From Apostichopus japonicus (lineage: Eukaryota; Echinodermata; Holothuroidea; Aspidochirotida; Stichopodidae): DNA of 64,000 nucleotides. The first letter of the stretch is position 1. The number at the start of each line of letters is the position of its first letter. The translations under genes were made by a program, and so were the position numbers. The notes beneath the pieces were generated by a model. The model did not search any database. It was not told the DNA's origin and saw only the letters and a list, made by a program, of their open reading frames with translations. This document shows, piece by piece, positions 20,401 through 33,651 of the stretch. The stretch covers positions 23,415,841 through 23,479,840 of the forward strand of contig NC_092575.1 in NCBI RefSeq assembly GCF_037975245.1, read 5' to 3'.

Positions 20401-23400
20401 CAGCCATCCCCACCCACCCTCTCTTTCTCCCGTTGTATTTCCATTGCTGACGGTAATAAGACATACTTAGTATAGTATTTGTATACTTACAATGTCAACT
20501 AACTGAGACAAAGATATCCCGAGATAAACAACTACTTTTTCGGAATCATTCGCCACAGGTCTAATAAGGGGATTGTAAGCGGACATGGTTTTCTCATATA
20601 GCTTCTCTGCACTTCTAGAAGCGTCGATATCTGTAGGAATAAATGTAAAAATACGGTAATAATTAAATGCGATATCGGACAAAAGTATTAGAGGAGGAAG
20701 GGGGAAATATAGATAGGGCAAGTATTGGCGGAGGAAGGCAGAGAGATTTGCAGTAGATGGGAAATGTATTGGCGGAGGAAGGGGGAAATATAGTGGGGGC
20801 AAGTATTGGGAGGAAGGGGAGAGATATATAGAGGCAAGTATTGGGCAGGAACGGGGGGAAATATAGAGTAAACAAGAGAAATGTGACAATCGAGACCGGG
20901 TTTTCAACATTTCAATCAGATTTCAGTATCAGCATATAATCATTTGAATCACGGTACCTATAGCCAGTTCATGTGATAGGAAATTTAACGAAGAGGTCAC
21001 GCTCTTAGTTTCCTACCTTCAAGATGAATGCCTCCAACCAACCCCCCCCCCACCCCCCACCCCCACCACCCACCCACCACCCACCACCACCGCCGCATCC
21101 GACATCTTATCAGCCAAGAAGTAAATTAGTTAATAGTGTCCCCTATATATTACGTACAAGATTGTACAAGCTTGTATATCATTGTTGCGAAGCCGAATTA
21201 TGTCATCTCTAAGACGTTATCAACTTTGTCGTTAACCAAATACATCTCTCTGGTCTTCTGCGTTTACGTTTCTTCCAATGCAAGGTAAGTAAAATCAATG
21301 GACTTAATCTAAAAATCCATTGCTTGAAAATGGAAATCATGATCCGAAAATAGTAAAAAAAATGTAGAAAGCATTTCCAGTGTTGACTGATTTCACTAAC
21401 GGACCTTGAGTTTTATTAACATCATAAATACCATCATAGAATATTGGATAAAGTCATTCGGTAGAAACATGATCAATAATCGAAAAAGGGAACGTGTGGC
21501 TTAATTAAGATATCGTGCGTCGAATAATTTAAAAAAAAAACAATGTTGTGTAGATTTTTCTGTTCAGTATTCTGCTTATAAGATAAATAGCTCCAAGTTG
21601 GGTGCAATATCCACCATTTTTTAACAATCAGTTTACAAAATGAATGTGAATGTATTGACTAATTCGATTAACGAATGACCGAGGCCAGGTGACCATAGCT
21701 TAGTTGGTCCAGAGCTTAGTTGGTCCATTTCTGTTGGCCAAATGTTCTTGGATTAATCTTATTTTATAAGTGTTTCAGGTATACGTCATATAAACGCGGT
21801 AGCGTTGATATCCAACGACCCGCATATTAATTTCCTCTACCCTCAGTTTCCAATAGCTCAGGAAATGATTTCGTCGCTTTTAATAATTTAATTTCAATAT
21901 CTCTATTCGGTATCGTGTCACGTAATATAAATCACCTGTCTCCCTTTTTTGTTTTCATAGAATACCTCTATTTTTCATTAGCAAGACAGGATTATATTAG
22001 AATCTGCAGTAATATAGTATAGCGGTACAATTTATTGTATTCATTAGATATAGTGCAGTTGGACGGATCCTACAATGATAACATATAGGATAGTTGTATA
22101 TACTGATTACAGAATATCAGATTAGAGAATATCATGTTCAAGCGATTACGCAATGAGAACATTCGGTCCCCGATACGCTTTCATTACATATTAATATCTA
22201 TATATTACCAAGTTCTAATCCCAAATAAGTTTTTACTGATCTAAAGAATCAGGCCGATAATTCAGAATTTTTTTTTGTCTTGATTATAATATGGCACTGG
22301 AAATGTGGCAATGTGAAAGAACCAATGTGGGGCTAGATTATGTTATAGGGTGCGTGTGGGGTGGGACTAGATTTTGTCGTAGGGTGCGTGTAGGGTGTGT
22401 GTATAAGGTGCGTGTAGGGAAAAGGGTGAAAATGCTTCTCTAAGTGAATTTTAATCTAAAACGCGTATATGTATAATTGTCAACCATTTTTTAAGCTCGT
22501 TTACCTCCAAACCTCTTCTCAAACTTTTGCACCGAAACGTAAACAGATATACAAATCATAATAATCATGAAAACGAAACTAAACCCTTTAAAACCCCATT
22601 TAGATCATTAAGGTCTTTAATACTAATTAATGCACCAGAATGACGTAAATGTAGACAGACAAACTATAGACTGAAAAATATGACTGTGGCAATTTACGTA
22701 CATTCAAAAAAAGAATTAAACAATTCAAAGAGGATTAACGTAGAAGAAAATTATAACGAATGTAAAAAACGAAATGGAAAAAAAAACATTCTCTTTCATT
22801 CATTGGGGACCTAGACATTGGTATAACTTTCTTGTGTTTTGGGGTTTATTAAGATGTGCTGTTGTTTGGAATGTTATGCTGGAAATGTATCACTTCCCAT
22901 GAAAACAAAACTCCTGGAAACCAAACACAAGTGACATGGCTGTAGCCTACAACAAGTTATATTTAGTCACAGCTACTGTACAGTGACACTGAGAAAAGTC
23001 TAGAATTGGTAAGATGTAAAGATAAAAATAGTCAAACTATATTAATCGATGAGTCTTTATAGTACACAACGTTTCCCATAGCCACGGCGTCAGGTTGCAC
23101 AACAAACAGTAGGTTTTTTTGTTGATACGCTGCATAAGGATTTCCTATTGTTCTCGATTTCAAACAGGCAACTTCCCCATAACTATGAGAACATGAATGC
23201 TTGAATATTAGGATACTTCATCCCTGAAATATCTTACAATCCTTTTAATATATGAATCCAAGCAACTTGAACAAAAGGGTAAGCCTTTACCCCCTTCCTA
23301 AATTTGTTTCGGTCCCCCTCCCCTCCCTCTTTCCTTAAGGATGGAAGAAAACTATCTAACACACCCTCCAATAATGAAATTAATGTTAATGAGCAAGCAA

Positions 23401-26400
23401 TTAATTCATCCCATCTTCAACATTTTAGAGCCCATACACTTGAAAATTAAAAAAATAGCAATAATTACAAATTCAAATCAATTTTAATAGTCAAACATAA
23501 TGAACTATGTTGTTAATGACTTTTTGAAAAATGAAAGGCATTGGAAACACCAACATGTCGTGTATTGTACCGAATACCGTTAATCGCATACTATACCGTA
23601 CCGGTTTATTCTATACCGTACCTATTGTGCAGTTAATTAAGCGATGAAGTTACTGTACGAACCTTACCAGAGTAACCATAAGCATTGTCACTGCTAAAAT
23701 ATAAATTTGCAACTGTGTTATAAAATCTGACAGTCACCTTCGAACAACATCTAAACAAATCTGATCAAGAATTGAAAACTTCAAATTTTCTCGTAACGTT
23801 TTCCCATCAAATTTGTGATTTAAGAGAGAGAAAAAAAAAGACGCCGACTTCTTTAGGTTACAGGAATTGATTTTTTCTTCTAAATTAAACCTAGTTACTG
23901 TCCCCATTGATATATGGATATAATTACCATCGTGAAATGTTTTGGAATTATGCCTTTAATTCAAATACAAGATAAAGGTCAGACATAATGAATGCATGAA
24001 CGATTCATTAAGTTATGGACATTAACGATAGCTCTATGATAGATTATATTCATTAAAAAACATTATTTTTCTTAATTTATTCAACTGTACCAAAACATAA
24101 TTTAGAGATTTTCTCTCATGAATGACAGATATCTTATTTTCGACTTTATACGTTCTGAATTATTTCAAAATATCTTCAATAATTTAAAACATACAGTAGG
24201 CTATATTAAAATTATTGAATATAAACTATCATGTTTTGTCTTTCTGCCAATGCGATAACAAATAGGAAATCCTGTAATTCAGCCCTACTTATTTGTAAAG
24301 TAGTAGTAAAAGTATATATATGAAACGACCCTCCCTTAACCCACCCCCCCCCCTTCACCCCTATAATACATTCAACCCCCCCCCCCCCCGCTGTGTTTTG
24401 TTGTAAACATGATCAAATCCTTAACCCCGGAACCCATTATCCCGTAAGCTTTAAAAAATGATACACTTTTTGATCAAAGTCAGGCTTTCAAAACAAAAGC
24501 GAAATTTTCCACGCGGTAATTTCCTCACGAGGGAGAAATTCATTTCCCAATCGTTATAACCGGAAATGTTATATTACCATCCCTCTTAACATCTAGGCCA
24601 CTCATAGAGGTAATTTTAATTGAGCCTTTGCTCGGGTTTTATATTGTCATATTACGTCATTTTATTGATAAATTGCTCTCTCCATCTCTCCTGTTTCTTC
24701 TTCTCCTTCCTCATACTAGGCGAGGGCAAATGATCCCAGAGGAGGCAGGTTTTGATTGAGAAATATTGATTAGGACGCCTTCGTGGTTGACTGAAAAAAA
24801 ACTAAAAATTGTATATTCGAAAAATTTATTTCAGGACAACAAAGGTGACCGTGATCAGCCAACAATGAAAGTATGGTAAATGATTATGTATACTAAAAAC
24901 CTTTGCAAAAAGGACATTTCTCTTCCTGCTGGCTAAGTCTTTGAAAAATGTGATAAATTCAAGGGTAGTAGGTATTATTCATGTGTAATATTATAATTAA
25001 ATTTAAAAAAACATTGTACCTTTTATTAATAATTCCTATGAGTTTGTTCATATAAGATTTTAATATCCAGCAAAAATATGACCATGATTTACCTGCGTCT
25101 GGTACATGGGCTAAACTATTGATAATACGACATTTCGAGCTCATATAGGTGGTTGTTTATTGTGAAATTGTTAGGCGTTTTACCAGCTTGTTTGCTTGAT
25201 CGAGTCCATCTAGCGCCATTTTGGGAGACCACTTTAGTAGTAAACGGGATCGTTATAGGCAATAAGACACTCATATGGTAGCGGAACGTATATTAGTCTC
25301 AAATGTTGGTTGAAAATTCCATTTAATAACTTGCCCTAACTCTAGGTATCATCGTTTTACCAGGTAAACCCTTTTTTACTTCAGGGGATGATTGGATCAC
25401 ATTAGCTGGCCTGTGATGTCATCGGGGTAGCTGTAAAATACTTACTTTCCTATTATAATATTTACTATACTTTATCCCAAACATTTAACAAATTCAGAAT
25501 GATTGCCATACAGTCTATGCCCTCTTCCTTTAGAAATGATCAACAGAAGCATCTTGTTGGGAAAAAATATATTATGTCCGCAGAGCAATAAATGATTAGT
25601 TATAAAGTTCATAAAAAGTGATATTTTCAGCTGAATTGCCATCATAACATCACTAATTCTTTCGTTGTCTGATACTTTATATAAACACTATTACTAGGCT
25701 GGATGTGTATATACCTCACCATGGGCCATTTCCACTACTGTATAGCCCCTCGCCAGGGTGGTTGTATTGCAGAGGGAGTGTGCGATGTTATGAGGAACAG
25801 CCACAATTTCTCAGCGTATGAATGCCTTTACACAGGCTTCTTGCAATTGTCACAACAGACGATCGGTGTTCACAATATAGTTACAGATATAGAGTTGAAT
25901 GTATTGTTCAATACGACAGAGAAGCTAGCGACTTGCATACATATACATGCTTGATAACGTGTAAAATTCAATATGACATGTAACTTGACGGTGCAAGATT
26001 CTGTTCGAAACCAATTGACTTAGATTTTTCTATATCCTTACATTTTAAACCAAACTGTACCAATGAACAATTTAGCATAATTGGTTCCTTTTTTTCCCTC
26101 TCAGATAACATGAAATCAACTTTTAATGTGACCATCATGCGGTTTTTTTTTCAAAGACTTTTGCCGCTATAAAGAGGTCTGCCAACAAAAAATCTTTGAC
26201 GCAAATGACGCTTTCCGTAAAAAAATAGTTGGCGCAGAGTTTGGCGCAGCGAGATAGTCTAGACATCTGCATGCTATAATGGCGTCAGTCACGGCCACTT
26301 ATAGGCCACCTATATGCACATATAGCTTAGGCAGGCGCTGTATATTGGCGTAAAAACTAACACCCGTGAAAATTATTTGGTAATTCCCGGAGTGTGAATT

Positions 26401-28695
26401 TCGCACTGGTGTGCATGTTAATTGTATAGATTGCTCCGTTATTTGAAGTACATATACGGTATACCTCTTCATATTGTCATTATACAGTAAATGTACAGTA
26501 CAGTACAGTGCTGAAGTACGCATGCGCGAAGTGAACTTGTCGATGAGATAAAGGCAAATGTCGTATATCGTATATATTTATTGTTAAAAGGTTACCATGT
26601 TTATCTTAGACGGTACATGGTCATGCATATAGTCATATGCATCAGATAATGGAAGATGGTGAAATTTAGTTTATCTTTATAAACATTTTTTTTTCAAACT
26701 TGACCTTGTTGAGAGTATAACTCTTATTTGCAGCCAGCCGTTTTTACATGAATGGCAAACTTATACTCAAATGACCTTTGACATATCGTTGCAGTTTTAT
26801 TATACATGAATGTGTTGTTTTATTTCCCAATTATAATTGGTAGGTGTCTGGCCTTCTTTACATCCGTGACAAGATCTCAAGTCGGTGAATAGTACCGGCT
26901 GTTACAATGTTCCACTTGATCACCATTTTTTGCCATATATGTCGCAACTTCATTTTCTGTGTATCAGATATAGGCACATTACTGTCATGCACACGGCTAA
27001 TGAGACGAGTTAACATAATACAGGGAAAAGCAGAAAACTGCCCCACTTATCTACTGAAGGTATAATAAGATAAATAGACCATGTGTCGTGTTATGGGAGT
27101 TGGTGGGAGTGGTGGGAGAGGGGGTCTTTGTGGTCCAATCCGGTACCAGAAATAAGAGTCTCTTAAATTCATAGATAGAAACGTCAATCTAACTGTTTGA
27201 TTTTCCAATTACAAAGTTTTCAATCGTTCAAAAAAGTCTTCATGTAAATTGAAAAGAATTACATTTTAATGAATCACGCTGATATATAGAACTAAAGTAG
27301 AGCTACTTCCTTTCTTATGGAAAGCTCGGATCTTCTTAGATAAGGATTTGGTACTACCTCGCAGACGTCTTAAATAGAAGTTATGACGTCAGAGGGGTCA
27401 ATGGGTTAAAAGTTTAACGTAAGGTAAGATTGAAAATGTTCAATCTTAGGGAGTGAATGATCTTGCTCGATATAATTTTAGCATAAAATACATTATTTCT
27501 CGTACATTAGGAATTAAAACTTTCGCTTTACACATACATCAAGAAAGTCCAAAGTTTGGATGAATGACGTCAAGACAGATGTATACTTGCATTTAAGATC
27601 TGGGACAAACGGCAAAGAAATTGATGTATATCGCTTTAAAATAAAGTGGATCTCTCGAGACGATGATGTGATATACCATAGCATATTGCACATATACACG
27701 GAACACTGCTAGTTTGAAAACAAGAAAACATTTCTTTATAGAACATTTCCGATTTGCCAACGTTTCATGTGATCAGTTGCGCAACCACCATTCTTGTATG
27801 GGGGTGGTGGTGCCGGGGGTGGGGGAAGATAAGATGTTATGTCGTCCGTGTGAGTGATTATGTACACTTACTTAACAAGAGTTACACAAAGTGCTGATCA
27901 TCATATCATTACAAATTACTGATGAATTGGTGAAGAGATTTTCCCTGGGTGTCATCTACATTCGATGGATTTAATGCCACATTGCTTTATAATTGCGATC
28001 AAAGCAAACATATCATTAAAGCCAATCTCCAATATTCCTTCTGATGCCCCCTCCCCTCCCCACATCCACACCCCTTCCTCACCACACCTAGCCCAGTCTG
28101 GTCACAGATGAGGAGTGCACTGCAGTAATTTATTTGTTTACGATTCAAACTTATTTTGGGAATTAGTTCAGCAATTAGTTTATTAATGGTTACAGTTAAT
28201 GTTTTCTTTTTGGTACTGCAACGCAAATACGTGTACACCTTAAGATAAGTGTTTGCGATACACACGACCTCTTTACATAAAATAAATTCAGTCCAATATA
28301 CTAATATAGAAAATAAGCTAGTACCCTGTAGGGTGTATTATGAAAGGGTTGAACGCCGATACGCGTATTATTGTTGAAATGCAATATCGATATTTTCAGT
28401 GTACAGTGAACATCCATTTGTTGTAACTTGTGACACTGTTATAATAAACAACATATTATGTATTCATGTAATTCATGTGGTAGAGACGATTATGTTGTAA
28501 ATAGAAGAATACTCATGTTTAGCGATGAAGATAAACTAAGAAACAAATTAGCTTCATGATAAAAAACGATCACTTGATTGTCTATAAATGAGAAGTAAAT
28601 TCCCACCTCGCGACATGTATATGTATATACTTACCTCTTACAAGATAACACATCACCAACGACAAAAAACATAGTTTAGCCAGTCTTGACGCCAT
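15478..28695 (-). CDS. Nicotinic acetylcholine receptor alpha-type subunit, six exons, 547 aa
   Basis: Subunit of a pentameric cation channel of the Cys-loop family, opened by acetylcholine at the cell surface. Coding exons in gene order: 28695-28635, 20630-20491, 19044-19000, 18686-18577, 17104-16057, 15717-15478 (1644 bases including stop). Exons of 45 and 110 bp match the conserved exons 3 and 4 of vertebrate subunits. Seen in the protein: signal peptide 1-20; loop D WVNQEW; loop A WKPDLVLYN; Cys-loop C152-C166 with FPFD; loop B GSWTYDG; vicinal cysteines C216-C217 in YPCCEE, the mark of an alpha subunit; M1 about 236-257; M2 264-283 with the cation-selectivity E264; M3 about 296-318; a long cytoplasmic loop with basic and acidic Ser-rich parts; M4 about 475-500. 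Odd: the outer-ring acidic residue after M2 is Ser (IPSIVPPTS). The orthologue group is not decided. The intron after exon 1 is about 8 kb. Confidence 0.95.
16057..17104 (-). CDS. nAChR exon 5: Cys-loop, M1-M3 and cytoplasmic loop
   Basis: 1048 bp in one exon (acceptor TTTCAG, donor GAG|GTTAGT). Covers residues 119-468: Cys-loop, vicinal cysteines, M1, M2, M3 and most of the M3-M4 loop. Confidence 0.96.
17415..17480. repeat. (AT)n microsatellite
   Basis: About 33 AT dinucleotides in the intron between nAChR exons 4 and 5. Confidence 0.99.
18288..18575. repeat. 28-bp intronic minisatellite built on a splice-donor-like motif
   Basis: Tandem 28-bp units; on the plus strand GACTTACGTGAGTCATATCA followed by CGTAAGAT. 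On the transcribed (minus) strand each unit carries ACGTAAGT, so the intron holds about a dozen GTAAGT hexamers, the last being the actual exon 4 donor. The unit also contains a near-palindrome (TTACGTGA...TCACGTAA) and TGAGTCA, which resemble CRE/ATF and AP-1 sites. Confidence 0.97.
18577..18686 (-). CDS. nAChR exon 4 (110 bp)
   Basis: Exactly 110 bp, the conserved size. Encodes EWNDSKLIWNPDEYEG through loop A WKPDLVLYN. Donor AACAC|GTAAGT lies at the edge of the 28-bp minisatellite at 18288-18575. Confidence 0.95.
19000..19044 (-). CDS. nAChR exon 3 (45 bp)
   Basis: Exactly 45 bp, the conserved size of this exon in the family. Encodes DEQNQLMVTSVWVNQ; acceptor TTGCAG, donor CAG|GTGAGT. Confidence 0.95.
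20491..20630 (-). CDS. nAChR exon 2: N-terminal helix region
   Basis: 140 bp. Acceptor CTACAG, donor ATT|GTAAGT. Encodes the ligand-binding-domain start with AEKLYEKTMSAYNPLIRPV, the conserved N-terminal pattern. Confidence 0.92.
20631..28634 (-). other. Large first intron of the nAChR gene
   Basis: About 8 kb, AT-rich, with C-rich runs at about 21045-21090 and 24335-24390. Part of a dispersed repeat seen at 19990-20120, 54590-54720 and 58795-58920 lies just outside it. I found no second gene in it; the open frame at 25703-25954 shows no recognisable domain. Confidence 0.6.
28635..28695 (-). CDS. nAChR exon 1: start codon and signal peptide
   Basis: ATG at 28695; encodes a hydrophobic signal (MASRLAKLCFLSLVMCYLVR), then donor G|GTAAGT. 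Leaves one base (phase 1) that completes an Asp codon with exon 2. Confidence 0.88.
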
Positions 28696-29702
28696 GATTG
28701 GTAAGTGTTCACATTGAGGGGAAAAACAAATTCTCAAATCGGGTTCAAGGAATTCAAAAAAAAAAACAATATTCCAAAGCTTTGTTTTGTTTATCCAACA
28801 CTATACAAAGCAAAAAGTAAGTGATAAAAAATGCCTTCTCGGTACTTGAGGACTAACTAATTTCCGAGCGACCACGGCACAACTTCAGAGGAATGACACA
28901 AAACTGAAACACGGTATCACGAAATCTTTAATAATCCTGGTGTTTTTTGAGTCCTGCGATGAAAAGGAAATTTCTTTCTACAAATTCAACTTTGGTACAA
29001 TTTTTTTTCTTTACGAAGTACCCAAGTGATCTGCGAAAAACACAGGCGTCCTGTTAATTAATTAGGCAGAGCTCAGAGCGTATCTTAAGTGATAGATCAA
29101 GTTTCTGTTCTGCGTCTTCAGAGAGAGAGAGAGAGCAGGCTGATGCTTTAGTTTAAATCTATCGGCAGCCTCACACGAAAGATGAAAAATCAAATTTTAA
29201 CACTGCGATACTGAGAAATGTTTATAATAATTACAAGACGTGATGAGAAAATATGTGTATGGTAATAGTTCGAGACCGGGGAATTCCGAATTTTAGGTAC
29301 TCAAAACTAGAGACAGAAAAGAACAGATTAATGCTGAGATGATCAAAAAGAGTCCATGATTTACGGAATAAGCTTCACTATAGGTGACAAACGCGTCCTA
29401 ATCCCACAGCGTACTACAGTCCCATTGTAACTGTGTGTATTGGGCTTTAAGGGTACTTTAACTCCGTGGGGGAACTTAAAATGATACTGTTAGATCGATA
29501 TTTCTCATGAGGCATACAAAAGAGGAAAGTGGGACACGAGCATTCTTTAAATTTGTAACAAAAGGGCCGTTTCTTTTGTTGTGGGATTTAAACAGTATTG
29601 AGGTCTTGTGGGTGGATATAGGGAGGAGGGCGTATATACAGATAACTGTGTTTCGGTAAACAAATGCAGGTTTGGAAGATGACGTTACCGTTACTTTCTT
29701 TT
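28696..29702. other. Upstream region of the nAChR gene
   Basis: Should contain the minus-strand promoter and 5' UTR. I see no clear TATA box or other element that I could place with confidence. A (GA)n run lies at 29121-29136. Confidence 0.5.
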
Positions 29703-29886
29703 CAACTTCTCGGCCTTTTGACTAAGATCATGTGTAGCACTATAGTCTCCTTCAAGGGGAATCGTGATACACACCTGACGATGAATCACATAGTCTCGAT
29801 GCAAGGGGACTGTGGTTGAGAGCGGATCAGTCGTTTGGTAATTTAGTTTTTCGTGCCCAAGTTCTTTCCTGGGTGACTTTTTCTTT
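29703..29886 (+). mobile_element. SINE with a U2 snRNA-like head, older copy
   Basis: Starts CTTCTCGGCCTTTTGACTAA then GATCATGTGTAG, matching the 5' end of U2 snRNA including the branch-site-pairing region, with changes (GTAGCAC instead of GTAGTAT). The rest is not U2: it matches the element at 59581-59779 to its end (GAGCGGATC, TTTCCTGGG, GACTTTTT). About 80% alike by eye. Clear target duplication not found. Confidence 0.75.
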
Positions 29887-31261
29887 AATAAAATATCTAT
29901 GTTCAAGAGTTTTAATTACAAATTTACGTTCAAGGAGCCTTACGGTGAAAGAACTTTAATGGTTGGCAACTAGTTTAGCGTATGAGTGAGTTAATGGCAA
30001 TATACCACACCGCATTATATTAGTTGTCATGGTGATAAGATAGCACGTCTGATATTTAATCCAATGTTGCGACTGAAGGGTATCTCGGTATGACCATAGC
30101 TATAGGTGAATGACTGTGGTCGTTGTGGCATATTATACATCATTGCTAAAAGCCTCCACAGCCCTGCACAGTACCTGGAACTTGAGAAATTAATATATGG
30201 GCAATACTCTACGCCCCCCCCCCCCGCCCACCGACCTCACAACCCAATGTTTGAATACCCGGCTTGATGTCAGTTGAGTCGTGGGGATTGTTGGATATTT
30301 AGTAACGTCCCAAATTAGTCCCGAAATACAGTTGCTATATTGTGTTTACTCTTAGTTAAGAAAATGGAAAGTAATGACCCCATTTAACATAACAAGGGAA
30401 ATTCCTTAAAAAATGATGTTGCAGGCCATTAAAAATACATATAAGTGATTAAATCTTTCAATAATTATATAACTTTTACTGCTTGCTTAATCATCCACTA
30501 TACACTATACACGAGACACATACCCCATTATCATTAGGCCTATTTGTTTATGTTATAGAGATAATTGTCATGAACAACTGTCCCATTCTCAAACGGTTAA
30601 GACAAATCTCGTTCCATTTCAGAGATCTTTAATCTTAATATTTTTTTTATTCACACAAGGCTGAAGACTTGATCAAGTCTAAACGTGACATCCCAGAACC
30701 ATATATGCTTAATTTGTCTAAATGTTTTTGTTTTTGTTTTTGCTTTATTAATTACAATGTTTATTTTATGTAATTGCGATGAGCTTCCACATTTTTAATC
30801 GAAAATCTTGAGCTTCTTAAAAGCATAACCTAATGTTGGCGTAGGTTCCAATGTCTTCCTTGTTAACATTTTACATTGAAAATATTAAAAGAAAAAAATG
30901 TAAAATTAAAAGGTTTCAGAACCTAGTGACATTATGACATCACAGGGTAACAAGATGGCAGCTCACAGAGACGATTTTTAAACTATAGGATATCTCTCAA
31001 ACGGAACAATGTTTTTGTTTCTTAGCTGTTATTGTGAGTTGTTCTTCACAAGGACCCTTGTCATATAAGCTAAACATGATGGTTTAGTTTGTGTCTACTC
31101 TAAGTTTACAACGCTGGAGCTAAACTATTTTGCTGTCGCCAACTTTGGTTTTATTGTTTAATGAAAAGATATTTTGATTACGCTCATTATCTCAGCTGAT
31201 CGCATCGATTGGGCTCGCGAGATCAAATTAGCGTCGACGAAGCGAATGCCTGAATTAGGTT

Positions 31262-31264
<3 letters not shown>
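29887..31264. other. Intergenic stretch, nothing recognised
   Basis: AT-rich; C run at 30213-30225. No exon, RNA gene or repeat structure noted. Confidence 0.5.

Positions 31265-31333
<69 letters not shown>
31265..31333. repeat. (AT)n microsatellite
   Basis: About 34 AT dinucleotides. Confidence 0.99.
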
Positions 31334-31334
<1 letters not shown>

Positions 31335-31675
31335 GGTACTTAAATATTAGTGATTAACATATAGCAGGGTAATTTTAAATAATAATGATACAAATGTTGA
31401 TCGATTAATAAGATGGTTCCCAGAACCAGGTCCCATAGTGGCTATCAATCTGGACATTTTTTTTTCTTCATTTGTAATTTTGGGAAGATTTATGGATTAC
31501 CGTCTTCGTAGAAATATTTCCTTGAAAACGTCGTAAAATTGAATCACAATAAACTTACGATATCCTTATGGATTTTCTCTCTGTAATTTTTTTATATATT
31601 TTGTTTGTTTGTGTCTTTTCTTTGATTGCTTTTGGATTCTCAATATGAGGTTCGATGAACTTACTGTAATACAGC

Positions 31676-32055
31676 CAAGGGCGTAGGAACCGGGGGGGCT
31701 CGGGGCGCCAGGCCCCCAGTGAAAAATATGGGGGCGGAAGTATCATTCCGCCCCCCCCCCCGCTTCGCAAGTCAGAAAACCCCTTTTTCATTTCCAAATG
31801 AGAAAAAAAACTCATTTGGAGCACCAAATGGCATCTATAAGGCCAGGTGAAAATGCAAAATTATTTACAAAATGGAGTGGGTGTTGAAGTGTGCTATATT
31901 GCACCAAATTGCATCTGAGGCCACCTGGAAATGCAAAAAAAATCCAAAAAAAATCCAAAGGGGATGGGGACACCCCTCCCCTTAGACCCCTCCCCCATGC
32001 CGGCCATCAGTCTTCAGCCCCCCCCCCCACTCAAAAGTACCTTCCTACGCTACTG
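31676..32055. mobile_element. hAT-type MITE, 380 bp, perfect 8-bp target duplication (copy A)
   Basis: Ends CAAGGGCGTAGGAACC and (reverse complement of right end) CAGTAGCGTAGGAAGG. The direct repeat AATACAGC flanks it at 31668-31675 and 32056-32063. Internal C/G runs lie near both ends, with segments such as GTGAAAAATATGGGGGCGG and GAAGTATCATTCCGCC. No coding capacity. Confidence 0.93.
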
Positions 32056-32063
32056 AATACAGC

Positions 32064-33651
32064 GCTGTTGAGTTTAACAGTTTAAAGCAGTTTTTTGTAT
32101 CAATACCCTATCTATATACAAACCTAAAATCAGACCTTACAATACTAAAAGCGGATTGCAGGAGCGAAGTGGGAGTGGCTAGCATCAAACATTTTTGGGG
32201 GAAATCCTCGGCATGAAGGGGGTCGGTTACCGGAAATATACTTATATATGTTACGGCAGTATATAAGAAAGAGCCTCACTGTTCACCCAACATTTCAACA
32301 CTTTAGTTTTCTTGATATTCAAGTGCATTCAAGCATATTATGTTGCTAACCCACCCCTCCCCTCCCCCACCCCTCCACATCATATGTCGAAACTCGTATT
32401 TATACTCGAAATTAAGTCGGAATCTAATTCCATTCGGAATAAGTGGAATGTCTTGTAGCCATTTTCCCTATAAATGTGATTTATGCACGAGATTTTGAGA
32501 TGGCCCAACCCCAGGTCTGTAGTCCGCTTTTCATTCGGTCCCTGGGAGTGGACTAGCTGTGTACCAGGGGTGGACATGACATTGGAACTATAGCGACAGA
32601 GAGTGAAATTATATGACTAATCAGCCGGCTGCAGCATTTAAGGGTGAACATACAGCCCCATGACCAAAAAAAATTGATGTATTACATTATTTTGGAAATA
32701 GAAAATAAAGTTAAACAAATATCTACATGCATGTTGAAATATCCTATGAATATTATAGGACATATACAGCCCAACCACCTCCCCACCCCACCACCCCCCC
32801 ACCCCTACAATATACATACTTTATGTTTCTCCTTGCTATAAGAGTTCGCGGGACGCATTGAGTGGTCTTTGGAACGTTCTCGCGGTTCGTAGATAATTTG
32901 TCATAGGGAGCTTTTTTTGCCAACCCGTCGTTATCCCGGTGTCCCTCTTGTGAATTTATCCAGCTCCATTATCCAGAGTTCGATTTTGCTTTTGTTTCCT
33001 TTTGGGGGCACAAATATTCACTCAAATATTCACTGATGTCCGTCCTGGGGAGGGGGGGGGCGTCGAAGGGGATGAGTGTCTCTCCTTTTGGAGGATGTTT
33101 TTGCTTGCAAAATGTTGCTAACGTTTTCATCATTCAACTGCATTTTAGCAGTACAAATTTACATTTTGTAACGTGTTTTATAAGATATACGCCATTTGGC
33201 ATAACAATTATATATGAAGATCTGCAGGTGGATTACCCTCCTGTTCCCCTCACACCATGGCTAAGATCATATAGGCCATGTTATACCCCACAGAATTGTA
33301 AACAAAAGAAAACTCAACGCTTATTTTAAAGACAGATAAAAAGACTTTAACAAAAATGTTTTGGGGTTTCGTTTGTTCTACTAAAGGCTCTTGGTAACCA
33401 ATCTTGCTACATCCTTTTTTAAGACATATCCGGTTTTGGATTTACCGCTTCATCCGTTCATATTTTGCTTCTTCATCCTACCCCAATGATAAGTTAAAGA
33501 GATTACGTATTATCGATTGGTCATTCTTACGAGATCCTTTTCAAGATATCTCCCTGGTTTCGTTTTTACTGCTTGATGCCTCATGTCCGTCCATCTTTTT
33601 CTTCTTCGCTATAAGCTTCTCTGGGTGAGGGGAGGGACGCAGTCATGATGT
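32064..33651. other. Intergenic stretch, no gene supported
   Basis: C-rich patches at 32350-32375 and 32775-32805, and G runs at 33050-33060. Several short open frames without splice or domain support. Confidence 0.5.

Noticed and set aside
25703-25954. 83-codon open frame in the nAChR first intron, plus strand
   Set aside because: No domain recognised, and no acceptor/donor pairing with neighbours.
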